A stretch of 64,000 nucleotides of DNA from Hyparrhenia diplandra (Eukaryota; Streptophyta; Magnoliopsida; Poales; Poaceae). Shown one piece after another: positions 11,598-22,529 of this stretch. Numbering within the stretch: position 1 is the first letter of the stretch; each line of letters starts with the position of its first letter. The position numbers were made by a program, and so were the translations under genes. The notes under the pieces are model-generated. The model saw nothing but the letters and a program-made list of their open reading frames with translations, searched no databases and was not told where the DNA came from. The stretch covers positions 177,917 to 241,916 of the forward strand of contig JADLZK010011544.1 in NCBI GenBank assembly GCA_015847255.1, in the 5' to 3' direction.

Positions 11598-14350
11598 ATG
11601 GAGTCTCAACAGCAGCCTACCAATGGCCATATGGCTAGCAAATCTCCTGAAGAACACCATGCACTGCAGCAAGGCCAGGCTGTCCAAAATTCTAGTGCAC
11701 TTCAGGCTGAGCTCCTATGGAAGCTGAGGAAGTACTTGATGCTGCTGGCTATCCTAGCTGCAGCCATCACCTACCAAGCAGGGTTAGCTCCGCCGGGTGG
11801 GTTCTGGCAAGACAGTCAGAATGGTCACATCCCCGGTGATATTGTGCTAAGAGTTAGCTACCCCAAGCGTTACTATGTGTTCTTCTACTGCAACACAACA
11901 GCGTTTGGGGCATCACTCATTGTCCTTATACTGCTCCTGGTCAGGGAATTGAGCCGCAATGTGGTTTGGCTTCGGGCACTACAATTTGCAATGGTACTGG
12001 GCCTGCTTGGGCTCATGGGTGCCTACGCTGCAGGGAGCTGCAGGGAGGTGAGGACCTCAGTTTACATTTGGGTATTACTTGTTGGCATATTTGCATATAT
12101 CACACTCCATGTCATATTCTTCCGGCATCTGGCGCCTAAATGTGTGCGGGATATGTTCACGAATATCCGGAAATACTGGAAGGATATCCTTGCAAGCATT
12201 TTCAGAAAAAACACAGAGCAATGAGCCAGAAACTCCAATGAATGACCGAGAAGCTCATGATGAGGGGAAGAATTGGAGCGGAATCGCAGTTTCTTGCTGG
12301 TTCTTGCCTCATTAGCAGCAACAGTGACATATATTGCAGGGCTCAGCCCACCAGGTGGATTCTGGCCTGATGATGACAAGCCTAACCACCTTGCTGGTGA
12401 TCCAGTTCTGCGAGATCATTACGCTCGTCGATTCAAGGCTTTTATGATCTGCAATGCAACTTCTTTTGCTGGATCCCTTGTGATCATCATTATGCTCCTC
12501 AGCAATACAGCAGTGGATCATGTTGTCAAGTCAAATGCTCTGCGCTTGTGTGTGTTGGTGAGCCTCTTTGGGCTTATGGGGGCTTATGCTGCTGGGAGTT
12601 GTAGGGATGTCCGTACATCTATCTATGTCTTCTCCCTCGTTGGTGCAGTTTTGCTCTACCTTGCTCTTCAGTGGATTGAACCTATTTTGACAAAACCAGA
12701 GTGTATAGAGAAGTCAATTGGATGGATGAGAAAGAAGAAGACCGAAGTGCTTCAGAAACTGAGCTCTTTCATTGTGAAGGGGAGTGAGAATCCAGATGAT
12801 GGCAAGCATGCTACCCTGTCAGGGCCCAATACACAACATATATCAAACAATATTAGTGATGCTAAAGATGACATCCAAAAACTGCGCACATATCTCCTAT
12901 TGCTTGGTATCCTTGCTGCCACTGTCACATATCAAGCTGGACTAAATCCACCAGGTGGTTTTTGGGCAGACAGTGTTGATGGGCATAATGCAGGAGACCC
13001 AATCTTGGAGGCTATGCACCCCAGGCGGTATAGGGCATTCTTCTATTGCAATTCTACGGCATTTGTAGCATCTTTGGTGATCATAACCTTACTTCAGAGC
13101 AAGCTGATTACTATTGGTGCTATGAAGCGCCACATATTGCAAACAGCCATGATACTGGATCTGTTTGGACTTATGGGGCCTATGCTGCTGGAAGCAGCAG
13201 AAAGTTCTCAACATCCCTTTATGTGTTTGTCTTGGTCCTTCTTGTTTTCACCTATGTTGTAATTCATGTATCTTTGGCTCTCAAGACACGACTCAGAAGA
13301 GGTGATGCTGTGGAGAATGAAGATGAAGAGAAGGATTTGGAGAAGCGGCGGAAGTTTCTGATGTTGCTTGCAATTCTGGCTGCTTCCATCACATATCAAG
13401 CTGGCATAGGCCCACCAGGTGGATTCTGGAGTGACAATAATGGACACCAAGCAGGTGATCCAGTGTTCCATGATGAATTCCCAACCCGCTACAGAGTTTT
13501 CTTCTACTTTAATGCAACAGCTTTCATGGCATCATTGGCTGTGATTATGTTGCTTGTTAGTAAAAGGCTATGTCACAAGGGTCTTGAGGTCTATGCACTG
13601 CACACATGTGTTTTGGTTGATCTGATCAGCCTTATGGGTGCTTTTGCTGCTGGAAGCTGCAGGAAAGTTTCAACATCTGTGTACGTCATCCTTGTCGTTG
13701 TTGCAGTGTCTGTTTATGTGATGATTCAAGTTGTGGTTCTGACATTTGCAAAAGACAAGGTGAACAATTTGTTGGAAAGCATAACAATGTACGCCTTTTA
13801 GGTCTTCTGTGTGCCAACAGCCATCCATGAATCACGAAAGAAGCATCCGGACTAGAAAGAGAACTGAACACAAATGGCGCAAAGATTTGATGCTGATCGG
13901 GACTCTCGCTGTCACTGTCACATACCAAGCTGGGCTGCTCCCGCCAGGCGGGTTTTGGCCTGATGACCAAGGAGGCCATTTTGCAGGTGACCCAATCCTC
14001 CATGATACCTATCCATCACGGTTTAAAGTGTTCTTCTATTGTAATGCCACAGCATTCATGGCATCAATGGTCATGGTCATCCTCTTGTTGAACAACACAA
14101 TAAGCAAGTACAGGAGATCTCTTCTTGCTATGAAGACAGCAATGGTATTGGACCTGTTTGGTCTCCTTGGAGCATACGCTGCAGGCAGCTGCAGAAAGCT
14201 CAAGACATCTGCATACATTTTGCACTTGTCATTGCTGTGTTCATTTACATTGTGATTCATGTGTTGCTGTCATTCGATGAGGTGGCTTTATTGGTCAGAA
14301 AGAAGGGTGAAAAGTGGATTGCTTGCCTGAAAAAAAATGTGGGCACCTAG
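11598..14350 (+). CDS. Five-unit PGG-domain membrane protein, copy B (frames broken)
   Basis: Second member of the array. The ATG at 11598 opens a polar N-terminus (MESQQQPTNGHMASKSPEE), followed by five PGG units of ~150 residues. These begin near 11740, 12300, 12895, 13365 and 13890. Each has TYQAG-PPGGFW (unit 2: TYIAGLSPPGGFW), a GDPVL-like box, an FFYCN-TAF-like box and MGAYAAGSCR-like ends, with about four membrane segments, so ~20 in total. No ankyrin repeats are present. As read, the frame breaks at 12222 (TGA after unit 1), at the G run near 12266 (linker into unit 2), at the G run near 13180, at a T run at 13797 (TAG), at a T run near 14220 and at an A run near 14330; the last leads to TAG at 14348-14350. 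Nearly all are one-base homopolymer changes. It could be a real pseudogene, but the same errors occur in unrelated genes here. Confidence 0.75.
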
Positions 14351-14422
14351 CTTAAACTGTTATTTTAAGACATCAGCCGTCTGCTGGGCGATTGGTGGAG
14401 ATGCCTCCGGCTGTGTAATTGT

Positions 14423-14437
14423 ATTCTTGATGTGGCA
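14423..14437. repeat. Target-site duplication of the truncated LINE, left copy
   Basis: ATTCTTGATGTGGCA occurs here and again at 14811-14825, an exact 15-bp direct repeat on either side of the LINE fragment. Confidence 0.88.
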
Positions 14438-14810
14438 AGAGAGTTGAACGTTGTTTTAACACGCTGGTCATGCTGGCCTCCTGGATCCTTTGGAAAATGA
14501 GGAACGACTTGGTGTTTAATGACATCCCGCCCAATTTGCATCAGGCGCTATTGCTTGCACAAGTGGAGGCAAACCTCTGGATGCTGGCAGGTGCCAAAGA
14601 TCTTAGAGATCTAGCTGCTGCTGCTCGTAGGGGTTAGCGTTGTTTCGGTTGTAGGTCGTCCTTTTTCAGTGCAGGCGCTTTTGTAAAAGAGTGGGTTTTT
14701 TTTTTTTTTTATGTGTGTGTGTTGTTGGGGGTCTTTGTACTGGCTTTTCATGCCTTTTTACTCTCCTTTCTTAATGCAATGATATGCGGCTCTCCTGCAT
14801 ATTCCAGAAA
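14438..14810 (+). mobile_element. 5'-truncated LINE (373 bp) in the 3' end of PGG copy B
   Basis: The insert is flanked by exact 15-bp duplications and ends in a short A run. Its first ~200 bases encode the extreme C-terminus of a plant LINE ORF2: SWILWKMRNDLVFNDIPPN, then a stretch around WMLAGAKDLRDL, stop near 14637. A 3' UTR with a long T run (14697-14710) follows. It sits just after the copy B coding end. The sequence following the insert (TTTATTGAATTGAT) resembles the copy C 3' flank (TTTATTCAATTGAT), so the original 3' UTR was split. Confidence 0.87.
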
Positions 14811-14825
14811 ATTCTTGATGTGGCA

Positions 14826-16195
14826 TTTATTGAATTGATGCGCCTAACATATACAACTTAAATGTTTTTATCTCAATTTTTCAGTTTTCATGAAAAATCC
14901 TTTGGCGATGTTTTACTCTTTGCATTTGCAAAAATCCGTGGTTAGGTTTGAACTTTGAAGGTAGTTCTTTCGCAGTTAACCATCTGCACTCTACCTTTTA
15001 ATGTAAATTGTTAAATGAGTAATGGATCAGAGCCATAGGGTGATGTAATGTGGAGGATGCTAATTGACAGGTGAACTGGAAACTGACAGCAGTTAAGCCT
15101 ACTGCTAATGTATCTTACTTTCTGCAATTTACTTTTACTGCCACTAGGAGGTGCCTTGGCTTCCAAGTTGATCATGGAACCTTGGCAACCAAGTAGCTAA
15201 GCATCTTTGCAAGGAATATGCTGGGAGTAGTGGTGTAGTCCTGCTCTATAAAGCAGAGACATGTAACCGTGAACTCTGTAGCTTTGCATTTTCCAATTCA
15301 ATCCAAGCGGCCCTTTGGTCGAGCTGACCTCTGGGCGTTCCACTGAAAGTGGTATGTCGGGGCAACATTCACAACTAACGCATTAATTGGAACAACTTAT
15401 GCAAATAGAGAAATTTTGAGTCTTCCAAACATCACTGAGTTGATATATTTTGATAAATCTTTTTGGAAATGAAGCAATCAAGTGAATCATGGATAGGCTT
15501 TTTTTTTTTTGCACAATACAGAATCATGGATAGGCTGTGGTTCCATCTTTCTGCCAAAATTCATTAAATTTAGTTGTGATGACTTCAGTCTTCAGGGGCT
15601 CTTTGTGGTTCTTGTGTGTTGTTACTTTTGCATTAGGCATGTTTCATACCTCCCCTACATTGTTTTCTCTTTTACTGTACTTTTTTTTTTGTTGGCACAC
15701 TTAATTGTGTTTGTTCTTTAACTGCCCCTTAAGAGGTTGGAAAGCAATTGAGTAGATATTTTGGCAGGACTAATCTGTGGATACAATTCACCTATAACAT
15801 GATCTGTGGACTTGTGTTACTTTTAATTGCTTCGTTCTAAACAGTGCAATGTTGCACGATTCTAACAGGAGATGGTCAACGTTCTGTCTTGACCCAAGCA
15901 GATATGTGAGCTCGAACCCAGTATGACGCCCATGAGGTAATATTCCATCAGTGTTTGATAAAATGACCTGGTAGCTAATAAAATATTGTTGGTGGTAGGG
16001 CTTGAAGTCCCCTACTTTAAGAGAAGATCAGCACTAGAGAAAAAAAGGATGCACTCTTGGTGGTAGGGCTTGAAGTTCCAAGTGGTTGAGGGTATAAAAG
16101 CTGTTGTAGAAAAGAATAAATCCAAGAAAGCCCACCACTACAATGTCAATAGCCATGGGTCAGTCATTTTGTGCACATCTATAGTCTAAGACTAG
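14826..16195. other. Intergenic region between PGG copy B and the GC-rich island
   Basis: TA-rich sequence with T runs (15498, 15680s). At 15997-16010 and 16059-16072 the phrase GGTGGTAGGGCTTGAAG is repeated directly, 62 bp apart. A 70-residue open frame at 15509-15721 is hydrophobic by composition and has no homologue I recognise. No gene is supported. Confidence 0.5.
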
Positions 16196-17880
16196 TTTAT
16201 AGCGCGTTGCGTTCGCGCTTACGAGATCTAACGCCCGCGCAGGTTTTTGACGAACGGTGGGTCCCACGTGTCGGGGTTTTCTCTTTCCCCCTCCCACCTC
16301 GCTCACTCCGCCGCCGTCCCTCCCTCCCTCCGCGGGGGCGCGGCGGCTCGGCGGCGGCTCCGGCTCGGTGGCGGTGGATCCCGCCCTCCCTCTCCTCCCG
16401 TGCTCCCCGCGGCTGCCAAAGCGCGGCGAGCAGCGAGCAGCAGCAGCGGCTTTCGGCGTTAGCGTTGCGGACGCGTCGGGCGGGCGCGAGGCTTCGGTCG
16501 CGCGCGGCGTCGCGGCGGCGCATCTCGGGTCGCCACGCGACCTGCTGCAGCGGCGGTCGCGGCTTCGGGGCGGCGTCGGGTGGTGCCGGGTCGGTCGCGA
16601 ACGCGTTGGCCGGCGTCCACGGCCCGCGGCAAGCGCCCTCCTCCTCCCCGACAGCGCCCCTCCTCTTCCCGCGCGGCGCGGCCCTCTGCCGGGGGACTAT
16701 TTGGGAGGCCTCGGCCTCGGAGCCGGCGGAGAGGAGCGCCGGGCCACCGCCGCCACGCCAGACTCGCACGGCTGCCTCGCACATGCTCCCGGCGTGACAC
16801 GAGCTCGTGCGCCGCCGCGGACACCAGCTCATGCGCCGCCGGCGGGCGCGGATAAAGAACGGGACGACCTCGAAGCCCCACGCCCGGAGCAGCAAGTCGC
16901 CATCAGGCAAGAACGCGATCGCGGCTGGAGCTCCGACCACGCCGCCAAGTAGCCAACGCCAGCCGCTCGCGGCGCTGCGTGGAGCGGAGAGCGGCTCGGC
17001 CGTGGCGGCTTCGGCCGCCCGCCGACGGAGATTCGTGGCGTGGCCATGGCGGGTGATGCCGGATGGAGTGCGCCCGGCGGCATCCGGGCGGGGCGAAGGG
17101 AGAGAGAGCCGCCCGCCGCTACTGCGAATCGAGTCCGCCGCCGCCGCCTTGAGTCGGTCGCCGCGAATCCCCTCCGCTCCCGCCACACCGCCCGACGGCG
17201 GCACCCACGAGGGAAGCCGACCGGGGAGTCCTCGAGCGGGCGGGCTTTGAAGCGGGCGTGACGCCCACCGAACCCCTCCCACCCACGGACGCCGCCGTTG
17301 CCGCCGTCGCGTCGGCGGGCCACTCCCAGCGCCCGCGGCGACCGCCATCGCCAGCGCCCGCGCGGACCGCCTTTGCCGCCGTCCGCGGGCTCGCTACGTC
17401 GCGCAAAGCCGTGGCCGCCGAGCTCCTCGCGCGCGATGGGCGCGGCCGCGCTGGCGCGAGCGTGGCGCCACCGAACGCGGCTTCGTCGACGCCCGCGCCA
17501 TGGCGGGGGCGCCGCGCCGCTGGTGATGCAGAATGGGGCGCCCGGACGGCGGCGGGTGCCGCCTCGCCCATGGAAACTCCGTCGGCAGCGTCCGCGCGTC
17601 GCCCGCCGGGCGGAGGGCGCCCGCGCGGGCTTTGCCTCGCCGGGCGCGTCGTGGGCCGCCGCTCACGGCCGACACGAAGAGAGAATGGGGGGCGGTGCCA
17701 CCGGGACCCACCGGGGACAGGAGACGTGGGAGAGAGGAAGGAGGGGGCAGCGGGACCACCGACCGTACATCATGCAACCGACCTGCTGTCCGTTGAACCA
17801 AAATCCGACGGCTCTCACCTCTACGTCGTGTCCACCTTGAGGCGGGTTGTGGCCTGGGCGTCTCATATCTCTACATATTA
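16196..17880. other. GC-rich island (~1.7 kb), possible Pack-MULE or captured gene fragments
   Basis: An abrupt jump to very GC-rich sequence with sharp edges on both sides (TA-rich before 16195 and after 17870). All six frames are open over long stretches because of composition; the longest is a 383-residue minus-strand frame (17348-16197). One piece of it (GWRWLLGGVVGAPAAIAFL, about 16915-16970) looks hydrophobic and protein-like, but I cannot assign it to a family. Near both edges there are promoter-like phrases in opposite orientation (GGTGGGTCCCAC on the left, GGGACCCACCGGGG on the right), and the left edge has GCGCGTTGCGTTCGCGC. This would fit a Mutator-type element carrying GC-rich host exons, or an unannotated GC-rich first exon. 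Neither is proven. Confidence 0.4.
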
Positions 17881-18620
17881 AATAGTCAAACTGTACATGT
17901 AAGTCATTGGTTTCAAAATGTGTACTACACACAATCATTTGAGTTCATCTCAAGATATCAAAGTTAAAATTACTTGGATGAAAAGCTCATAAATGCATTG
18001 GATGGTTTAGATGCATGGCTGTACTTGAGTTGTATTCAAAGCATTTCACGTTCAAAATACACAACAGAAAATAAAGTGTATATATAAATTATAATAAAGG
18101 AAAAGGAGTTTGGTATCCTGCGGACACTGTATAAGCTGCATTGAGTCAAGTCCCGTACCATTTTTCCCTTCTGTGGTGAATAGATATTGTTCTGAGAATC
18201 TTATGCAGATCACTATAATATGAACCTAAGTTACAAACTGGATTTTAAATTGTTCACTCTATGCCACTGCAGGAGATACTTCCTATGTTCAATAAAGGCG
18301 GGCACCGACTGAATAGAATGTACCATTGTTTTGTTTTCATTTTTGGACAAGCACTTTTCCTTCCTTGGTGGCGGAAACCAAAGTTTCTAACATTATGATA
18401 ATGCCTACCATATATCCTCTAGTCCTTTATGCCTGCAAATGTGACATTGGATTCAATGCCATTGTTTGTTTTCTACATCACATCTGTCTAACATTCAATG
18501 ATACATACAAGGCCCAGTATATCTGCATATATTGAAATATTGTTGCAGCCCTACAAATAGAGCTAGTGTTGAAATCTTCAGAGTTAGGCACCTGAAGATT
18601 TGCTTTTGTTCGTTGAGCTT
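17881..18620. other. Upstream region of PGG copy C
   Basis: TA-rich intergenic sequence leading to the copy C start. No recognisable promoter element stands out. The final ~25 bases before the ATG at 18621 are similar to those before copy B. Confidence 0.45.
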
Positions 18621-21432
18621 ATGGGCATAGAGGTTGAACTACAGCCAGGAAACAGCCCTGTGGCTGAAAGAACCATGAGTCAGAAAGAACCGCAGCAACA
18701 AGGATACCAAACGCCAAGTAGTACTGATGAGGCAGAGCTTGTGTGGAAGCTGCGGAAGTACTTGATGCTACTGGCAATTCTTTCCGCAACTATCACCTAC
18801 CAGGCAGGACTTGCCCCACCAGGTGGCCTCTGGCTAGATAACCAGCATGGCCATCTTGCCAGCGATATTGTTCTGCAATCTACTTATCCAAAGCGGTATA
18901 AGGTATTCTTCTACTGCAACTCAACAGCATTCATGGCGTCTCTGATTGTTTTGATCTTGCTCTTAGTAAGGAAGCTCAGCTGCAATGCAATTTGGCTCCG
19001 CTCGCTGCATTTTGCGATGTTACTCAACCTGCTTGGGCTTATGGGGGCCTATGCTGCAGGCAGCTGCAGGCGAATCAGAACATCCTTGTATACCTGGGTG
19101 CTGCTTGTTGGTGTCTTCACATACATTGTACTTCATGTTGTCTTCTTCCGGCATCTAGCATCTCCATGGCTTCAACAAACTTTGATGGATGTTCAGAGGT
19201 CCTGGAATGATTCTCTAGCACGCATGTTCAGCAAAAAGTCAGAGCATAACAGATGATGAGCCAGATGCTTCTGTCGAAAAAGAAAAGGAAGAACTGGAGC
19301 AGAAACGCAGCTTGTTGCTGGTTCTTGCCACCCTGTCAACGACAGTAACATATGCAGCAGGGCTAAACCCACCAGGTGGATTCTGGCCTGACAGCAGTGC
19401 TGGTCATCTAGCTGGTGACCCGGCGCTCAGAGACCACTATCCCGCTCGCTTCAAGGCCTTCATGGCGTGCAACGACACAGCTTTTGCCGGATCCCTTGTC
19501 ATTATCATCATGCTTCTCAGCAACACTGCAGTGGATCACGTTGTCAAGTCGAATGCACTTCGTCTGTGTGTTCTTGTGAGCCTATTTGGCCTTACGGCTG
19601 CTTATGCTGCAGGGAGCTGCAGGGACATCCATACATCTATATATGTGTTCACTCTTGTCGCTGCTATCCTACTATATCTCATCATCCAGTGGATTGCACC
19701 TATCCTACCCAGGCCAGAGTTTGTCAGCGAGTGCATAAAATGGATAAAAGGAGAAAAGGATAAGCTGACTCCGAAGCTAGAATCGTTCCTTGTAGAGAGT
19801 AACAGTATAACCAACGAGAAGGAGATGACATTAGCATTGGGTCAACAACATCCATCCAATCATGTTTCAACAAACACTGTTAGTGATACTGGGAATGACA
19901 TGAGAAAGCTGCGCACATACCTTTTATTACTTGGAATCCTAGCAGCCACCATTACATACCAAGCTGGGTTGAATCCACCTGGCGGGTTTTGGTTAGACGA
20001 TGAGGATGGGCATCGTGCTGGAAACCCTATCCTGGAGGCCATCAGTCCCAAGCGGTACAACGCATTCTTCTATTGTAATTCCACTTCATTTGTGTCTTCT
20101 TTGGTCATCATCACTCTACTCCAGAGCAACTTGATCACTGTTGGTGCCTTGAAACGTTACGTACTGCAGACAGCCATGATTTTCGATCTCTTTGGTATGA
20201 TGGGAGCATATGCTGCTGGCAGCAGCCGGACTTTCTCCACATCTTTGTATGTGATAATCTTGGTCTTTCTTGTCTTCTCTTATGTTATGGTTCACGTCCT
20301 GCTCTTTGTGTGCACCAGAAGTTCTGATGATGGACCAGCTCAGGAAATAGATGATAACCCAGACCTGAAGGATTTGGAGAAGCGGCGCAAGTTTCTTGTG
20401 TTGCTTGCTGTTCTGGCAGCATCGAGTACATATCAGGCTGGCATAAACCCACCAGGTGGCTTCTGGCCCGACAACAACGATGGGCACCGAGCAGGTTATC
20501 CAATGTTCCATGATGAGTTCCCACGCCGTTACATGGCATTCTTCTACCTCAACTCCACTGCTTTTATGTCATCCTTGGCTGTGATCATGTTGCTTGTAAG
20601 CAAAAGGTTATGCCAGAGTGGAATCAATGGCTACTTGCTGCATGGATGCATGCTACTTGATCTGGTCAGTCTCATGGGTGCTTTTGCAGCTGGAAGCTGC
20701 AGGAAAGTATCAACATCAGTGTATGCCATCCTAGTTGTTGCTGTTGTTTTTTTGCCTATGTTCTGGCTCAAGTTCTGGTTCTAACCTTTGCAAAAGATAA
20801 GGTGAGTTACTTCTTTGAGTGGATGCTCCATGCCACTCCTTTCAAGAGTCCACATCCATCCCAGAACCGCAAGCGAAGCATCATGACCAGCCGAAAATCT
20901 GAGTATAAATGGCGAAAAGATCTAATTCTGATTGGAACCCTCGCAGTGAGCGTAACATACCAAGCTGGGCTGCTCCCGCCAGGAGGGCTTTGGCCTGATG
21001 ATCGAGACGGTCATTTCACCGGTGACCCGATCCTCCATGATACTAATCCACCAAGATACAAGGCATTCTTCTACTGCAACGCCACCGCATTCATGGCATC
21101 GGTGGTCATAGTCATCCTGCTGCTCAATAGCACAATAAGCAAGTACAAAGAGGTCTCTACTTCCCATGAAAACAGCAATGGTGCTGGACCTGCTTGCTCT
21201 GCTTGGGGCTTATGCTGCAGGCAGCTGCAGGAAACTAAAGACTTCTATATACGTTTTCGCACTCGTCGTTGCTGTTTTTATGTACATCGTCATTCATATC
21301 TTTCTGTCCTTCGATAAAATGGCACGGCTGGTGAAGAAGACTGGAGAACAGTGGATTCCACGTCTGAAGAAGATGTGGGCACTCATTGAAACTGAACCTC
21401 CAAACCATCAGCCATCTTCAGAGGAACCATGA
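18621..21432 (+). CDS. Five-unit PGG-domain membrane protein, copy C
   Basis: Third member of the array and the best preserved of those seen in full. The ATG at 18621 (MGIEVELQPGNSPVAERTM) leads to five PGG units starting near 18755, 19312, 19915, 20390 and 20920. Each has TYQAG-PPGGFW or a close variant, an aspartate-rich loop ending in a GDP-like box, RY--FFYCNSTAF-like and LMGAYAAGSCR-like motifs, and about four membrane spans. Charged linkers (for example EKEKEELEQKRS and KDLEKRRKF) join the units. The frame breaks at 19254 (TGA after unit 1), at the T run near 20749 (end of unit 4) and at AAAG near 21149 (middle of unit 5); the stop is TGA at 21430-21432. PGG proteins of the ACD6 type combine ankyrin repeats with one PGG domain. 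This architecture lacks ankyrins entirely, so a role in defence signalling cannot be assumed. Confidence 0.82.
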
Positions 21433-22529
21433 GAGACAACCCTGGCTTGTATTATTATTATTACATAATTTATTCAATTGATATGTACCTTAAAATCAAT
21501 ATTTGTCTTTCCTATTCGTTTAAGGTTGAAGTGTTGTAATCTTTTCATGCACAATTCGTTATTATAAGCTAAGATGCATTCATCCATGACTGTTTAACTT
21601 CAAGTACTTTGTTCTCGGTTTCAACTTTCTGGGGTTCAGTGTAGAATTTTTTTTAAATATTGTAAATCTCACTTAGATATGTTGCCGTTTGGTTTTGACA
21701 CGAACATTTGGACATACGGAATTATCTATTTGTAAGCTAGGCCCGTGCTGGTTGTTTCAATAGTCCTAACCCAGCTAACAGTTCGACATGACGTTGAGCA
21801 AATTGTTCTGGTAAACTTTGATTCTGAATATTTGTCCTTTATTACAGAAATTCATAGTTTCATATTTGTGCAGGATCATAAACTGGGGGTGCTTCAAACG
21901 TGCCAAAGAAGAGAAATGACTGATTCATGCAATGCAGTAATTCCGTGGACTGCTGCCGATTTTTTAGGATTTGAGCTTTGAGTTGACTCTTTATTTGTCC
22001 TATATCTTTGCTCTGCTTTGACGTGCTTGTACATAGCATGGGCTTTCTTTTTATGAACGATTGCTGAACCCAAAGTCTTTTTAAGTGTGAAATTTCAGAA
22101 AAACAATGACAGGATATAGATAGAACAGTTACAGAGTACCAACTAAAACTAAAATCTGAACATGTTAGAATGCACAAGGTCAAATTCAGCCAGGACCCAT
22201 TTTCAACCATCTTTCATCTATTTTCTGAGAAAAGAATCCACAAGACAAATAAAGAATGACAGGATATAGGTAGAACAGTAACCAAAATTGCCTACAACTA
22301 GAATCAATGATAATTCCTACATGCAATGAATGTGGTCAACAATAACAACAATTTTGACCACTCTAAGCAAGAACTAAAGAATGCAGAATCAAAGGAAGAC
22401 AACTTTCAAGTACAACTGTTAAGCTTTCGGATGAACTGGTTGGTGAGGAAAACTCCATTAGTGTGCTCACCAAACCTCTCATTGCTTCCAATTGGGGTTC
22501 TTAAACCTAGCAGGAGGACGGCAATTGAA
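21433..22529. other. Region between the convergent PGG copy C and transporter genes
   Basis: 3' flanks of two convergent genes. It starts with an ATT microsatellite-like run (21450-21466). A direct repeat AATGACAGGATATAG-TAGAACAGT is present at about 22105-22130 and 22255-22280. No coding sequence is supported. Confidence 0.5.

Noticed and set aside
16197..17348. A 383-residue minus-strand open frame in the GC-rich island
   Set aside because: All frames are open there because of very high GC content. The sequence is arginine/alanine/glycine-rich with no domain I can name, so it is reported only as an island.
20740..20784. Programmed frameshifting at the T run in PGG copy C
   Set aside because: A slippery T run is present, but similar one-base shifts occur in many unrelated genes here and copy B has no shift at the same point. 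Consensus error is simpler.
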